From Cylindrodendrum hubeiense (lineage: Eukaryota > Ascomycota > Sordariomycetes > Hypocreales > Nectriaceae), in assembly GCA_014621425.1 (NCBI GenBank), contig JAANBB010000098.1, positions 43,577 to 107,576 on the forward strand: a stretch of DNA of 64,000 nt, in the 5' to 3' direction. Below the pieces are notes generated by a model. That model saw only the letters and a program-made list of their open reading frames with translations, made no database searches and had not been told where the DNA came from. The stretch's first letter is position 1, and each line of letters begins with the position of its first letter. Made by a program: the position numbers and the translations under genes. Shown here piece by piece: positions 53,795 through 64,000 of the stretch.

Positions 53795-55399
53795 ATGCTT
53801 CAACGACTTCTCATCATCGCGCCTCTCTTGGCCCAGAGCGTCCTCGCCGCTCCTGGACTCGCCATGAAGCGCCATGGCGCCCACCACAGACATGTTACCA
53901 CCACGATTACTGAGACATCTGTTGCTACGGTAGTCCAGCAGTTGATTGCCACTCCCGACTCAGAGACGTCTACCGATCTATTCGACTCCGAACCAGAGGA
54001 CTCGATCTTGGCCGACCCAATCACCGAGTTGAATGAGGCGAACCCTCTCGAACTCAGGGCAGCTACCACGAAGCGAAATGTCCTTTACTTTACAAACTGG
54101 TACGCAGTCAATCTGCTATATCCATTATAGATACTAACCGCGTTCAGGGGCATTTACGGCGCCAATTATCAGCCCCAGGATCTCCCGGCTGACCAAGTCA
54201 CCCATCTTCTCTATTCCTTCTTGGACATTGGCGACGACGGAACAGTGTAAGTGGCTCTAGGGCTCATGTTGTATGCCTCTCTCTGACATTGCCACCAAGG
54301 AAAACCTCTGATGTATACGCCGATCTTGACAAGCACTACACAACCGACTCTTGGTCAGAGACCGGAACCAACGCATACGGTTGCGTGAAGCAACTCTACA
54401 TTCTGAAGAAGAACAACCGCAAGTTGAAAACCCTTCTGTCCATCGGCGGTTGGACCTACTCTTCCAAGGTATTATCACGCAGCCACTGTAACTCACTGGC
54501 ATTTTATTGACAAATGTTAGTTTGCCCCCGTTGCCGCCAGTACAACAAAGCGCAAGACATTCGTCACCTCTGCCGTCAAACTGCTCGCCGACTGGGGATT
54601 TGATGGCCTCGACATTGATTGGGAGTACCCTGCCAGTGCTACCGAGGCAGCCAACTACGTAACTCTCCTGAAGGAGCTCCGCGCCGCTCTGGATGCGTAC
54701 TCGACCAAGAACAGTCTCGCCTACCGCTTCTTGATCACCGTTGCCACATCGGCCGGCCCAGCCCACTACAACTTGATGGATCTCGCAGGGATGAACCCGT
54801 ACGTCGACGCCTGGCACCTCATGGCCTACGACTACTCCGGTTCCTGGGACACCCTCACGGGGTACCAGGCCAACATCTACCCGTCCACCTCCAACCCCAA
54901 GGCCACTCCGTACAGCACAAACAAGGCTGTCACTGACTACCTCGCCAAGGGTATCGCCGCGAGCAAGATCGTCATCGGCATGCCCCTGTACGGCCGCTCC
55001 TTTGCTAATACTACCGGTCCCGGCAAGGCCTACATCGGTGTTGGCGGTGGCTCTACCGTTGGAGATACTACTACGGCTGGTGTCTATCTCTTCAAAGACC
55101 TGATGCGCGCCGGCTCCAAGCTCACGACTGACTGGCAAGCCATCGCGGCGTACTCATTTGACAAGGTGAAAAACGAGTACATCACCTTCGAGAGCCTGCC
55201 CACAGCCAAGCGCAAGGCGACCTACATCATCAACAAGGGTCTCGGTGGTGCCATGTACTGGGAGGCCAGCGGTGACAAGAAGGGCTCCTCGAGCATCGTG
55301 CGCGGCGTCGCCACAGCGTTGGGCACGCTTGACGCGACCCAGAACATGCTGTCGTACCCTGTCAGTGTATATGCCAACATCAAGGCTGGCATGCCTTAG
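53795..55399 (+). CDS. Secreted GH18 chitinase
   Basis: Exons 53795-54099, 54148-54246, 54300-54468 and 54521-55399, in phase; 483 aa. A signal peptide ([18 protein letters not shown]) is followed by a propeptide-like region to about residue 95 with Thr/Ser and acidic stretches. The catalytic TIM barrel starts at [15 protein letters not shown] and includes [10 protein letters not shown] and the GH18 motif [11 protein letters not shown] with Asp219-Asp222-Asp224-Glu226 (Glu226 the proton donor). Later elements are MAYDYSG (the Met-Tyr-Asp-Tyr substrate contacts), GMPLYGRSF and [10 protein letters not shown] with the conserved Trp. No carbohydrate-binding module is attached. It resembles subgroup A chitinases such as Trichoderma Ech42/Chi46. 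Convergent with a LysM/CBM18 gene 224 bp away. Confidence 0.95.
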
Positions 55400-55623
55400 A
55401 AGGGTTGTTTATGTGGAGTGGTTTTCTGTACGCATTTTCACGGCATCGGCATCGGTATCGGCATCGATATCAGCATCTCTCATTTTCTAGATATCCCCGT
55501 TTGGTTTTCAATAATAGATTCCGCAAGGCATTACGTTCGCTTTCTCGATTCACACCACACAGGGGCCTTTGTTATCGTGACTGTTGCATACGAACACGGG
55601 AGGCTTTCATGCCATTTTTGTCC

Positions 55624-56535
55624 CTAAAAGTCAATGAAAAGAGGAAGTTGACCAAACGCAAGATCCTCCATTCTGGGCATTACCTGGTTCGTACACTGGC
55701 CAAACTGACACTTCCCCTGGCCGCAATAACTTGGGCCGGTACCGCATTCACCCCCCGTACTGCAGCACCCACCCCATTTGCCAGCACAGAGGCGGAGTCC
55801 ATGGTCAATAACACCACATTTGCCGTCGGTAGTGTAGACTTTGTGGCCGGGGCAGGCACCCTCGTAGCAAATACCGGGAGAACAATCCTCGCTATTGTTA
55901 AATTAGCAATGGTGGCTAACTAATAGGGTTTGAGTTGGGATTGCTCAACATACTCCGAGTTACCACAAGTCCAAGTCTCTGAGTTGCAGCAATCCTTGGG
56001 TGTTCCAAGACAGGTAGCGTTGCCGTGTTTGGGACCACAGAGACCATCATAGGCTCTTTTTGGTTCAATAACTGTTAATAGTTAATATCCAATCCCAACT
56101 GGTTCTTATTGTTTCGGCGTATAACAGCGTAAACTTACATCCGGCTACACAGTACAGTGTATAGGGCCTGATATTTCCACAGTCTGGATCCAGTATCGGG
56201 TTCAGCTTGAAGAAGGTCTCGACATCGATTCTATAACGCTGGACTAGCTTCTTGCAAGAGTCATAGTTGACGTGCTCGTGCGTGTTGGCCCAGTAGCGAC
56301 AGTTAATATCTCCAGCTTCGTAGGGCTTCTTCTTCTGGGGAACACTTGGAGTGGGCTTGGGACGAGCTGGCCAAGAATGGCTGGGAGCGTCGTGACGCTC
56401 TTTTGCCTTCCATGTGATAGGTTTGCACTCGCCGGTGGGGGTGTTGGTGGGGATGTTGGCTGAGACTGAAGAAATGAAGAGAAAGAGAGTGGCGAGAGTA
56501 AGAGCAAATGAGACAAGATTCCGAAGGGACATCAT
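55624..56535 (-). CDS. Secreted LysM and CBM18 chitin-binding protein
   Basis: Exons complement(56139-56535), complement(55954-56071) and complement(55624-55891), in phase; 260 aa. A signal peptide (LVSFALTLATLFLFISSVSA) and a Pro/Lys-rich spacer lead to one LysM motif near residues 85-132 (CRYWANTHEHVNYDSCKKL, then VETFFKLNPILDPDC). Two hevein-type CBM18-like Cys modules follow: DGLCGPKHGNATCLGTPKDCC, and KCGVIDHGLRLCAGKWGGCC with GPSYCGQGKCQFGQC. LysM and CBM18 modules bind chitin or its fragments. Related secreted proteins protect hyphae or mask chitin oligomers. The 3' end is uncertain: a good intron (55624-55683, GTAATG to TTTTAG) could instead splice to 55531-55623 and end at a TAA there, adding 30 different residues with two more Cys. 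Start is the first of two adjacent ATGs. Confidence 0.87.
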
Positions 56536-56991
56536 TGCTGTGACTCCCTGACGATACACTCAGCCAAGTAGCCGAAGTCAGAAGGCAGGAAGAGTGAGAT
56601 GGACGAGAAGTGACAGATATCGAAACATGGAATTGATGGTATCAATCTACTCAACTAATCTAAAGCGACCATATTAACTAAAAAGGAATCACGTTTCCAA
56701 GATTCAGTCCGTACATTGATCTATGCAAGCTGAAACACAACAAATTTAGAACCAACAGGTTTAATACCAACAAGCTTAACACCAACAGGTTCAGAACCGA
56801 GAAGTGGATATTATGGTATCGAGCCTATTTGTCCGGGGAAGACTTCAGGCTATAGCCGGCGCGCGCAGTGGCCTAAACGGCTGACAATGACATTTGTATT
56901 AAACGACTTGTTCAGCCGCAATATATGTTCCATCGCTACAGAGGCGGTGAAGGAGCTCAAAGAGCTCGACCAAGCAAGACCATTTTCCTGT
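56536..56991. other. Intergenic between the LysM/CBM18 gene and the acidic-repeat gene
   Basis: 456 bases with no gene. An imperfect repeat of ACCAACAGGTTTAATACCAACAAG-type units is seen at about 56750-56795 (roughly 20-bp spacing, three copies: AACCAACAGGTT, ACCAACAAGCTT, ACCAACAGGTTC). Confidence 0.55.
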
Positions 56992-58130
56992 CTACCAAAA
57001 CAAGAAAGCACTAGCAGCCAACACGCCGAAGCCAAGTACGGCGTCCGGGACTGACCTATGCGCTATTGAAATGACAGTAGATGGAGTGCCTGTTGCAGAC
57101 GCTGACGTCTGTGCAGCCGTTGCTCCTGCGATGAGAGTGATGCTCCCAAACGTAGTTGAGAAGCCACCCGCGGAATTCTGAGAGTTTCCAGAGTCAGAGG
57201 ATCCAGAATCAGAGCCATCTTTATCGTTAGATCCGTTATCTGACCCGGCTTCGTCATCGTCATTGCCCTCGTCATCGTTGCCATCATCGGTTTCGTCTTC
57301 GTCATCGTCGCCATCATCGGCTTCGTTATCGTCGCCATCATCGGCTTCGTCATTGTCGCCATCATCGGCCTCGTCATCGTCATCGTCGCCGTCGTCGTCT
57401 TTAGTGCCTCCGTCTGATTTATCCCCAGATCCAGAGCCCGAGTCTCCAGACTCTCCAGGGTCATCAGCAGAATCAGTCCCCGAGGGAGTGGCTCCAGACT
57501 CGGTGGTTGTGGCGTATGAGTCTTTCGTACCGGAATTTCCAGACCTCGAGGCTTCTAAAGTCCCATTGCGAGGCGTTGATCCGGTGATCGCGGTGGTTAT
57601 TTCAGAACTACCAGTATTGATACCCGTAGCATATTCGCCCGTTGCCTGATGTCACGTTAGTTTCCAAAATCTACCACAACTTGACGATTATTGGGTTTCT
57701 TACCGTCGTTATGCCGGTGCTGCCCCCGGCGACCGGGTTGACAACCGGGGCATTTCCTCCAGTAGGAGTGGCGATGGACGTAAGTAACGACTCCTCCTCG
57801 GGATTTACGGGCGTGCTTTCAGAAGTAGGTACCGCGATGACGGTATTTTGGGTTGGCGAGCCGTCGGATTCATCTCCGTCAATGGGAAGTGACGGGAGCA
57901 AGCCCAAGACAGGGTCGGCGATTCCAGTTCCAGAAGAGACCGTCTCAAAGGGGAGAGTTACTTGAGTGCTCTGGTCATCCACTCCAATCGCCTGGTGACA
58001 GTTAGATGGTACTGTCTGAGGGTTGAGAGGGAGAGGTTTCGATTCTTACCGGATCAGGGGTGCTGATCAACTGGGCCACGGCACTCGATGCACCCATCAT
58101 CATAACCAGCCATCTCAGTGATGAATTCAT
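56992..58130 (-). CDS. Secreted Ser/Thr-rich protein with acidic repeats, probable GPI anchor
   Basis: Exons complement(58050-58130), complement(57704-57991) and complement(56992-57645), all phase 0; 340 aa. A signal peptide (LRWLVMMMGASSAVAQ) precedes a Ser/Thr/Pro/Gly-rich region of about 170 residues. A block of imperfect 8-residue repeats (DDEADDGD, NDEADDGD, DNEADDGD, then degenerate copies) spans about residues 205-250. The C-terminus is Ser/Thr-rich and ends in a hydrophobic segment VLGFGVLAASAFLFW with no cytoplasmic tail, as in GPI-anchor signals. It is probably a cell-wall or plasma-membrane surface protein. No domain is recognised. The acidic repeats could bind Ca2+ or simply extend a stalk; that is speculation. 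Introns have GTAAGA donors and clear CTAAC branch sites. Confidence 0.85.
57263..57400 (-). repeat. Coding tandem repeat, 24-bp unit (8 residues, DxEADDGD)
   Basis: Three well-matched 24-bp units centred on GACGAAGCCGATGATGGC, flanked by degenerate units, lie within exon 3 of the acidic-repeat gene. All changes keep the frame and the acidic character. Confidence 0.75.
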
Positions 58131-59089
58131 TTTGAACAGATAACTGAATAAAAATTATAAGGGCGCGCTGAAGTACGGTATCAAGATTCAGTAACAATTA
58201 GGAATAGCGCCAGCGCTCGCTCAAATGCCCCTGCAGTCACACAAAGAATGTAGAAATTAAACAAAGCTGTCCAGCAGCGTCGGAGAAAAGAAGTATTAGA
58301 GAAACACAGCTGGCAATAATAATAATAATACGCACGATACAGCAGTGGAATATATGTCTGGGAAAGCGGCTAAGCTGCCATCCCAAGAATGAGCTCCAAC
58401 AATCCGCCCCTGCGTCGGTTCCCCACGGGCAAAGCCGTCCGTGAATGATCCGCGACGTGACAGGTCTGGATGTTCCGTCCCCGCTAGTTGTGACAGTTTG
58501 CTTCTGAGTCTGTAGAGACTCGGGCCCCGTGTTTCGGCGACGAGCCGGATGACAACTCTGACACAGCCATTACCCCGGTGGCGATCAAACCGGCTCGCCT
58601 CGTCTCACCGAAGCATAACTTTTAAGCATCCGGTCTCCAGCCGAATGTAACCAGGCGCCCATCGTTACTGATTGCTCTGCTTGGCGTCAGCAATGAGCTG
58701 ACAGCATTGCCTGGGCAGGATACTAGTGACACAGGAGGTTGACTGCATCGCATGGAACTTGTCACAACTCTCTACTCGCCATAACGAAGATCAGACAAGA
58801 GACCCCTTGTTCAAATTTCCCCAGCCCGTATTCTACAGAAAACTAGGTACAGCATCGAAAAACGACTCGTACAAACGGTAAAAACACAACCGTGCCAGGC
58901 GTCAAAACAGACGCCTCTGACACACCGCGCCATTCTCCATCGTTTCAACATCACCAAGTCACCCCGTCTTCGACTCACACAGTAGTCCAAGGCGCGTCAT
59001 ATGAAGTCTAGGCTGTTGACCTATCAAGCGCCTGCAACCGCTGCTCTTATTATTGCCATGCGGCATGTCGCCAAGGATCATGACAATTC
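58131..59089. other. Intergenic with (AAT)5 microsatellite
   Basis: 959 bases with no gene. Contains five AAT units at 58315-58329 upstream of the acidic-repeat gene. The right half should contain the SSR4 3' UTR. Confidence 0.55.
58315..58329. repeat. AAT microsatellite
   Basis: Five consecutive AAT triplets about 190 bp upstream of the acidic-repeat gene's ATG. Confidence 0.8.
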
Positions 59090-61369
59090 CTACATGTCCT
59101 GCCCCTGTCCTTCCGCCGGAGTACCCGAGGTTTCGACACCGTGGAAGGCATCGCCAAAGGCAGAGTCCTCCATGTCCATGTTGAGGTCTAGACCTTCGCC
59201 AAGCTCGCCCGCAGACCCATCCAGAGTTGGGCCATCGAATCCGGCTAGCGCGTCTCCAGCTGTATCAAGGTCACCCAGGGAGCTGAAGTCGTTCTGATCG
59301 AATGAGACAGAGCCGCCATCTGTGACGGCTGGTGTCGCAGCCGCGGAAGGCGCCTTGTTAGACGCAGGGCCTTGCTTAGATGCTTCACCGTCCTCTGTGG
59401 CAGGCGCTGTTACACTAGTTCCAGCCACCGATGAGCTTGTAGCCGCAGGGGCATTCGGGTCTGGAGTCGCACCACCCTTGGGAACCACAACCCAGTCTCC
59501 GCTACCGGTGCCTTGGTCGGGTGCTGTTCCAGTCGAGTCCTTCGCGGGCTCGTCAGTCCCGCCCATGGCCACGTCGTCTCCACTGGCCGTTTGTTGAGCA
59601 GGGGCCTGCAGAGTAGCAGGTGACGGGATGTTGACATTGGAGGGAGTAGCCGCGCCTGAGTGGGCAGCTGATAGTTGGGGCTGGGGTGTAGGGAAGTTGT
59701 TCACCGGAGTAGAAGTCGCCGAGAGCCCTGTTCCCATCTGGTCCAGGAGTCCAGCAGCGGTGTTGCCCATGTCGACATCTGATTCACCAACCAGGACACC
59801 GCTGTTCTGCGAGCCTGACTGAGAAGGCTGTCGTGAGAGCTGCGCTGCTGGTGCCGGCGCGGATTCCGGTGCTGGCGCTTGATAGCCGCCTTCTTGAACA
59901 CGGTTAATTGACGACTTGGCCTCAACCTTTCGGCCAGTAGAAGTCTCAACCTCCGCAACGATCTCGTCGATAGTCTTCTTAGAGGTAGAACGGGGTACGG
60001 CGTCTTCATCGGTGGGGTCCAATCTGCCCTCGAGTCTCCAAATCTCGGGCCCAGTGCTCTCAACCACGCCCCTGAGCTCCTTCTCCTTGTTGTTAAGGAG
60101 CGAGCTCTCCTTGAACTTGGCAAGAGCCTCGGCGTGGGCGGCTTGCATCTTCTCAATCTCGGCCTTGGTAGACTCCATGTGGTCGTTGACACGCTTGCGA
60201 AACTCGTCCGCCTGGCCAGCGTCTAGACGGCCAATATAGGGCTTTTCGGGAACCGAGTTGGATGCATCGTACCCCTGCGCTGGGAAAATGCCTTCAGTCA
60301 ACGAAGCCAACTCACCCTTGAAGCCTAGGTTGAGGTCTGCGGGAGTAATCTGGCTGATTCTATAAGGGGAAGACAGAATCTCCTCCATCCACTCATGGTT
60401 CTGCTGGTATCGACTCAAGGAGATCTCTCTGGGAGTGAGATGGTCAAACATGTCGCCTCTAGAGACATCCTCTTCGTCGTCAAACGCAGCATCCAGCTGA
60501 GGCATTCCCGGAATAGCCGCCTGCTGTCCTTGGTTCGCAGCGTGTCTAGCGCGCTTGGCCGGAGGTCCCTGGGGAGGCTGAGGGGGATATGCCATCTGTT
60601 GAGGCACCCCGCGAGGAACCATCTGTGGTGCGACCTGCTGGCGAGTGGGGTCTGGAAGCGTGGGCCAGTTAACTCGATCCGACAGCATAAACTCCTTACG
60701 GCGAATCTGGCCAGCTCTCTGCAGGAAGTGGCGCTGCGACATGAGGTTGTTGACTCGCTCATCAAATGGAATCATCGAGATGGGGACTCGGTCGTTGGGC
60801 TCAGCAGGTCCATAGTGCACGACGAAGAGGCTGACGTCCGGCTGAGGAGGGTTGGGATGGCCGGGGACGGGGACTAGTCGGAATCGTCGTCGGGCATGAA
60901 GGGCGAACTGTTCACCGGGGATGTAACCGGCTTTTTGATAGTAGATTTCCAGCATCTGCCGCACTGTTAGCAAACATCGTCGGCGAGCCAAGCTTGCAAA
61001 CCTACCAGTCCATTGCCCAGGTCCTGCTTGTACATTTGCTCCGGAGGCGCCCACACAAAGCCATCAGTCGCAAAGTTGGTGCCTAGGCGCTGCAGAGGCT
61101 GCCAGGTGAGGAGAATTGTGCCGTCGGTAGGCTTGTCGAGGTATGTCCAGAAGAAGGGAGCTCGGTCTCGCGCGACTTGAGGAGCACTCATGAGCCACTT
61201 GGCCACCTCGTTCAGGTCGAGTCGAGGCATCGCCGGGTATCGAAAGGATGAAATGAGGTGGACATGGGGCATCTAGGAGATGGTCAGCGACGAATTGCGA
61301 CGGCCACAGGTGCGTATCTGAACATACGAGGTCCTGGGGGACGCCCTGGCTGGGATCGGGTTGAGCCAT
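59090..61369 (-). CDS. SSR4: SWI/SNF and RSC complex subunit Ssr4
   Basis: Exons complement(61328-61369), complement(61006-61272) and complement(59090-60955), all phase 0; 724 aa. Exon 1 encodes only MAQPDPSQGVPQDL. The conserved Ssr4 N-terminal domain follows: HVHLISSFRYPAMPRLDL, AKWLMSAPQVARDRAPFFW, TILLTWQPLQRLGTNFATDG, MYKQDLGNGL-MLEIYYQKAGY, PGEQFALHARRRFRLVPVP. The middle has the TPREISLSRYQQNHEWMEEILSSPYR region and a coiled coil near 310-350; the C-terminal 250 residues are low complexity (Ala, Ser, Pro, Gln) with an acidic end. Ssr4 is known in fission yeast as a shared subunit of the SWI/SNF and RSC chromatin remodellers. Confidence 0.92.
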
Positions 61370-62041
61370 GGTGACGGTCGTCGCGGTCGAGGAGGACAGC
61401 GTGTCCAGGGTCAGGCCTCGCGATTGACGCCTGCGGGGAGTTGCACGCTGTTGAAGGGCCTCGTTGATCGGGTAGCGGCGAAATGAGGGGCCGGATGGTG
61501 GCGATGGGATGGGGCGGCGCAACGAGTGATGATATGTAGTTTGACAGAGCGAGCCACAATGTCCTGGCGCGGCTCCAAACTTCTCGCGACAAGGCTGTGG
61601 ATGCCTGGCCAATAGTCACGGAGGAGCGTGGCGCCGAAAAGTGGGTCACAAATTCAGCCAGTCCGTCCAGACTCCAGAGCCTTGTTCCGGGCTTCAGAAT
61701 TCAGAGTCCAAAGTCGGGCCGTGCATTGAGCTCACATTTCCACCCAATTAATCCTCAATTAATCCTCAATTAACCCTCATTTTTCAATTCAAGCTTTACA
61801 CCAAGTCATACTCTGCGGTCTTGTCATGAATTGTCGTTTTTTATATTTTACGAGTAAGCTGCAGGATTCCAGAGTTTTCCTCCGGAGCATTCTAAACCCA
61901 GTCCATTCCACCCCATTACCCGGTGCAGCGCCAGTATCCCCTGCGTGCCTATTCAAAAGCCTGCTAGCAAGACGCAGTTACTTGGCACCGATTGCTCTAG
62001 CATATTTACTCTCCCTCCATCGTCGTCTACTCGCCAAGCAT
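61370..62041. other. Intergenic between SSR4 start and GND1 stop, with an 11-bp tandem repeat
   Basis: 672 bases with no gene. The left part is the SSR4 promoter. An 11-bp unit CAATTAATCCT is repeated three times at 61745-61777. The region to its right (61780-61870) is AT-rich, probably GND1 3' flank. Confidence 0.6.
61745..61777. repeat. 11-bp tandem repeat CAATTAATCCT
   Basis: Two perfect and one slightly changed copy (CAATTAACCCT) in direct tandem. No function inferred. Confidence 0.8.
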
Positions 62042-63952
62042 TTATGCCTGGTAGGTAGAGGCCGACACGTTGCCGCCGCGGCCGGTCCAGTTGACGTGGA
62101 TGTTAGTATCAACGGGGTACTTCTCGCTGGCGAACTCAGGCTTGATGTGGAAGGTGTGAGCACCGAAGTAGTCACGCTGGGCCTGGAGAAGGTTGGCGGG
62201 GAGGTCCTTGGTGCGGTAACCGTCGAACCAGCCCAGAGCAGAGGAGAAGGCGGGAGTGGGGATACCCAGAAGGGCAGTCTTGGCGACAACGTCTCTCCAG
62301 CCGGGCTGGGCCTTGTGGATAGCCTTGTTGAAGAACTCGTCGAAGAGAAGGTTCTGCAGCTCAGGCTCCTTGCGGTAGGCCGAGGTGATGTCCTTGAGGA
62401 AGACGGATCGGATAATGCAGCCACCACGCCACATGAGGGCGATGGAGGGCTTGTTGAGCTTCCACTTGTACTCCTTGGCAGCCTGCGAGAATCCATTAGC
62501 TTGTGGAACACGTAGAGTTGGGGGTGCGTTTATCTTACCTCCTGCATGAGCATGAAGCCCTGGGCGTACGAGATAATCTTGGAGGCGTAGAGAGCCTGCT
62601 CGAGGTCCTCAAGGAACTGCTCCTTGTCACCCTCGAACTTGGGGGAGCGGCTGACGAACTCAAGCTTGGTAGAGGCAACAGCACGCTCGTCCTTGATGCT
62701 GGACAGGCATCGGGAGAGGACAGCCTCGGCAATCAGAGTGACGGGCATGCCCAGGTCCAGGGCGTTGACGGCAGTCCACTTGCCAGTTCCCTTCTGGCCG
62801 GCCTTGTCGAGGATCTTCTCAACAAGAGGAGTGTTGTCCTCATCGTTGAAGTACATGATGTCGCGGGTGATCTCGATCAGGAAAGAGTCCAGAACGCCCT
62901 TGTTCCACTTGGTGAAGACATCACCAATCTCCTTGTTGGAAAGGCCAAGGCCACGCTTCATGATATCGTAGGCCTATGAGTCGTTTCGTTAGTGCCAGGC
63001 GCTCGGTGTAAAAGAGCTATTCAGGGATGTCATACCTCGCAAATGAGCTGCATGTCACCGTACTCAATACCGTTGTGGACCATCTTGACGTAGTGACCAG
63101 CACCCTCGTCGCCGACCCACTCACAGCAGGGCTCACCGTCGCTCTTGGCGGAGATTCCCTGGAAGATCTCCTTGATGTGAGGCCAGGCACCCTCGTCACC
63201 ACCGGGCATAATGGAGGGGCCGTATCGGGCACCCTCCTCACCACCGGAGACACCGGAACCGACGAATCGGATGCCCTTGCTAGAGAGGTATTGGAAGCGG
63301 CGGTTGGAGTCAGGGAAGTGAGAGTTACCACCATCAATGATGATGTCACCGCTGTCGAGAAGGGGCAGGAGCCTCTCAATCCAGCCGTCGACAGCAGCGC
63401 CAGCCTGGACGAGGAGCATGATACGGCGGGGAGACTTCAGCTTGCTGATGAACTCCTCGTCGGTCTTAGCGCCAACAATGGTGGTGCCCTTGGCCTCGTT
63501 CGCGAGGAATTGGTCGACCTTGGAGACGGTTCGGTTGTAGGCGCAGATGGTGAAACCGTGGTCGGCCATGTTCAGGATGAGGTTCTGTCCCCTATGAGAG
63601 CTATCAGCACACAGGGCGAGGGTAGTGCGGGCAGGAACGGGGGTTCAACTTACATGACAGCAAGGCCAATGAGGCCCAGATCCGCGCTTGGAACAGAGTC
63701 AGCATTAATCGCATCTTGAGTCGCACCAGAAGACGAGGTTGGTGTTGAGGGTGAGGCGGGGTGTTGGGCGCCGCCGAGCTTGAGATTTGCAAGGCGAGCG
63801 CTGGATCGAGACCGTGAGCCACGTCCACAACGGGGGATTTTTCAACACGGTCGGCAGCGACAGCCGCGATCGCAAGCTCACCGCGAGTACTCCTCGCGAT
63901 TTGCAGCGTCCAGCGTGCGCGAATTGAGGCATGGCTGGCAGAGCAGCGACAT
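62042..63952 (-). CDS. GND1: 6-phosphogluconate dehydrogenase, decarboxylating
   Basis: Well-supported exons on the minus strand are 63036-63591, 62539-62973 and 62042-62482, plus a 5' exon ending at 63654 that supplies the NADP-binding [21 protein letters not shown]. Signatures: [45 protein letters not shown], the catalytic-Lys region [20 protein letters not shown], and [14 protein letters not shown]. The enzyme makes ribulose-5-phosphate, CO2 and NADPH in the oxidative pentose phosphate pathway. The start is uncertain: the 5' exon frame has no ATG before a TGA, but an intron (63801-63881, GTGAGC donor) connects it in phase to an ATG at 63952, giving 549 aa with about 60 extra residues. That is longer than the usual 490 or so, and the window ends 48 bases upstream. 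Confidence 0.95.
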
Positions 63953-64000
63953 GAACTCTGGGGCGGGGTGGTGGGGTAAACCAGGGAGATGAGGAGGGGT

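Noticed and set aside
55405..55923. 172-codon plus-strand frame after the chitinase gene
   Set aside because: It is antisense to CBM18 exon 3 of the LysM gene, whose Cys pattern and intron phases are convincing.

Overview
This is nuclear DNA from a filamentous ascomycete, most likely a Sordariomycete and plausibly of the order Hypocreales. The genes are densely packed on both strands. They carry short introns (mostly about 47-80 nt) with GTAAGT-like donors, CTAAC or CTGAC branch sites and (C/T)AG acceptors. The gene content includes fungal families such as Ssr4, Acl4, Gir2, Nsa2, a GH18 chitinase and a LysM/CBM18 protein. The species cannot be named from the sequence alone. I see no bacterial, viral, transposon, CRISPR, rRNA or tRNA features. 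I rebuilt 33 protein genes and checked that reading frames match across the introns.

1-32.8 kb is a conserved housekeeping stretch: Mps1 kinase; mitochondrial ribosomal protein bL21m facing the 60S factor Nsa2; PRMT1-type arginine methyltransferase; phosphoacetylglucosamine mutase facing Mus81; riboflavin synthase facing the Rpl4 chaperone Acl4; Gir2; a dual-specificity phosphatase; an SRPK-like kinase facing Puf6; a Cys-rich membrane protein; RNA polymerase II Rpb4 facing TRAPP subunit Trs23; proteasome Rpn10 facing a Borealin/Nbl1 protein; and Tma22. Neighbours are usually head-to-head or tail-to-tail, so many share short promoter regions.

34.4-45.7 kb continues with a large methyltransferase-like protein, prohibitin-2, NEDD8/Rub1, Elongin A facing TFIIF-beta, and a HAD phosphatase.

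45.7-58.1 kb looks accessory. It has longer and more AT-rich spacers, an orphan small Cys/His protein, a protein resembling the fungal caspase-like family but without the expected cysteine, a CorA-like membrane protein whose 5' end appears frame-disrupted, and a cell-wall group: a secreted GH18 chitinase, a secreted LysM plus CBM18 chitin-binding protein, and a secreted acidic-repeat, probably GPI-anchored protein. Housekeeping genes resume with the SWI/SNF-RSC subunit Ssr4 and 6-phosphogluconate dehydrogenase at the right edge.

The most unusual gene structures are an intron inside the start codon of TRS23 (AT^G), an intron directly after the ATG of NSA2, internal exons of 14 and 20 nt in the arginine methyltransferase, a 20-nt exon in TMA22 and an 11-nt first exon in RUB1. 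ORF callers based on start codons would miss or truncate all of these.
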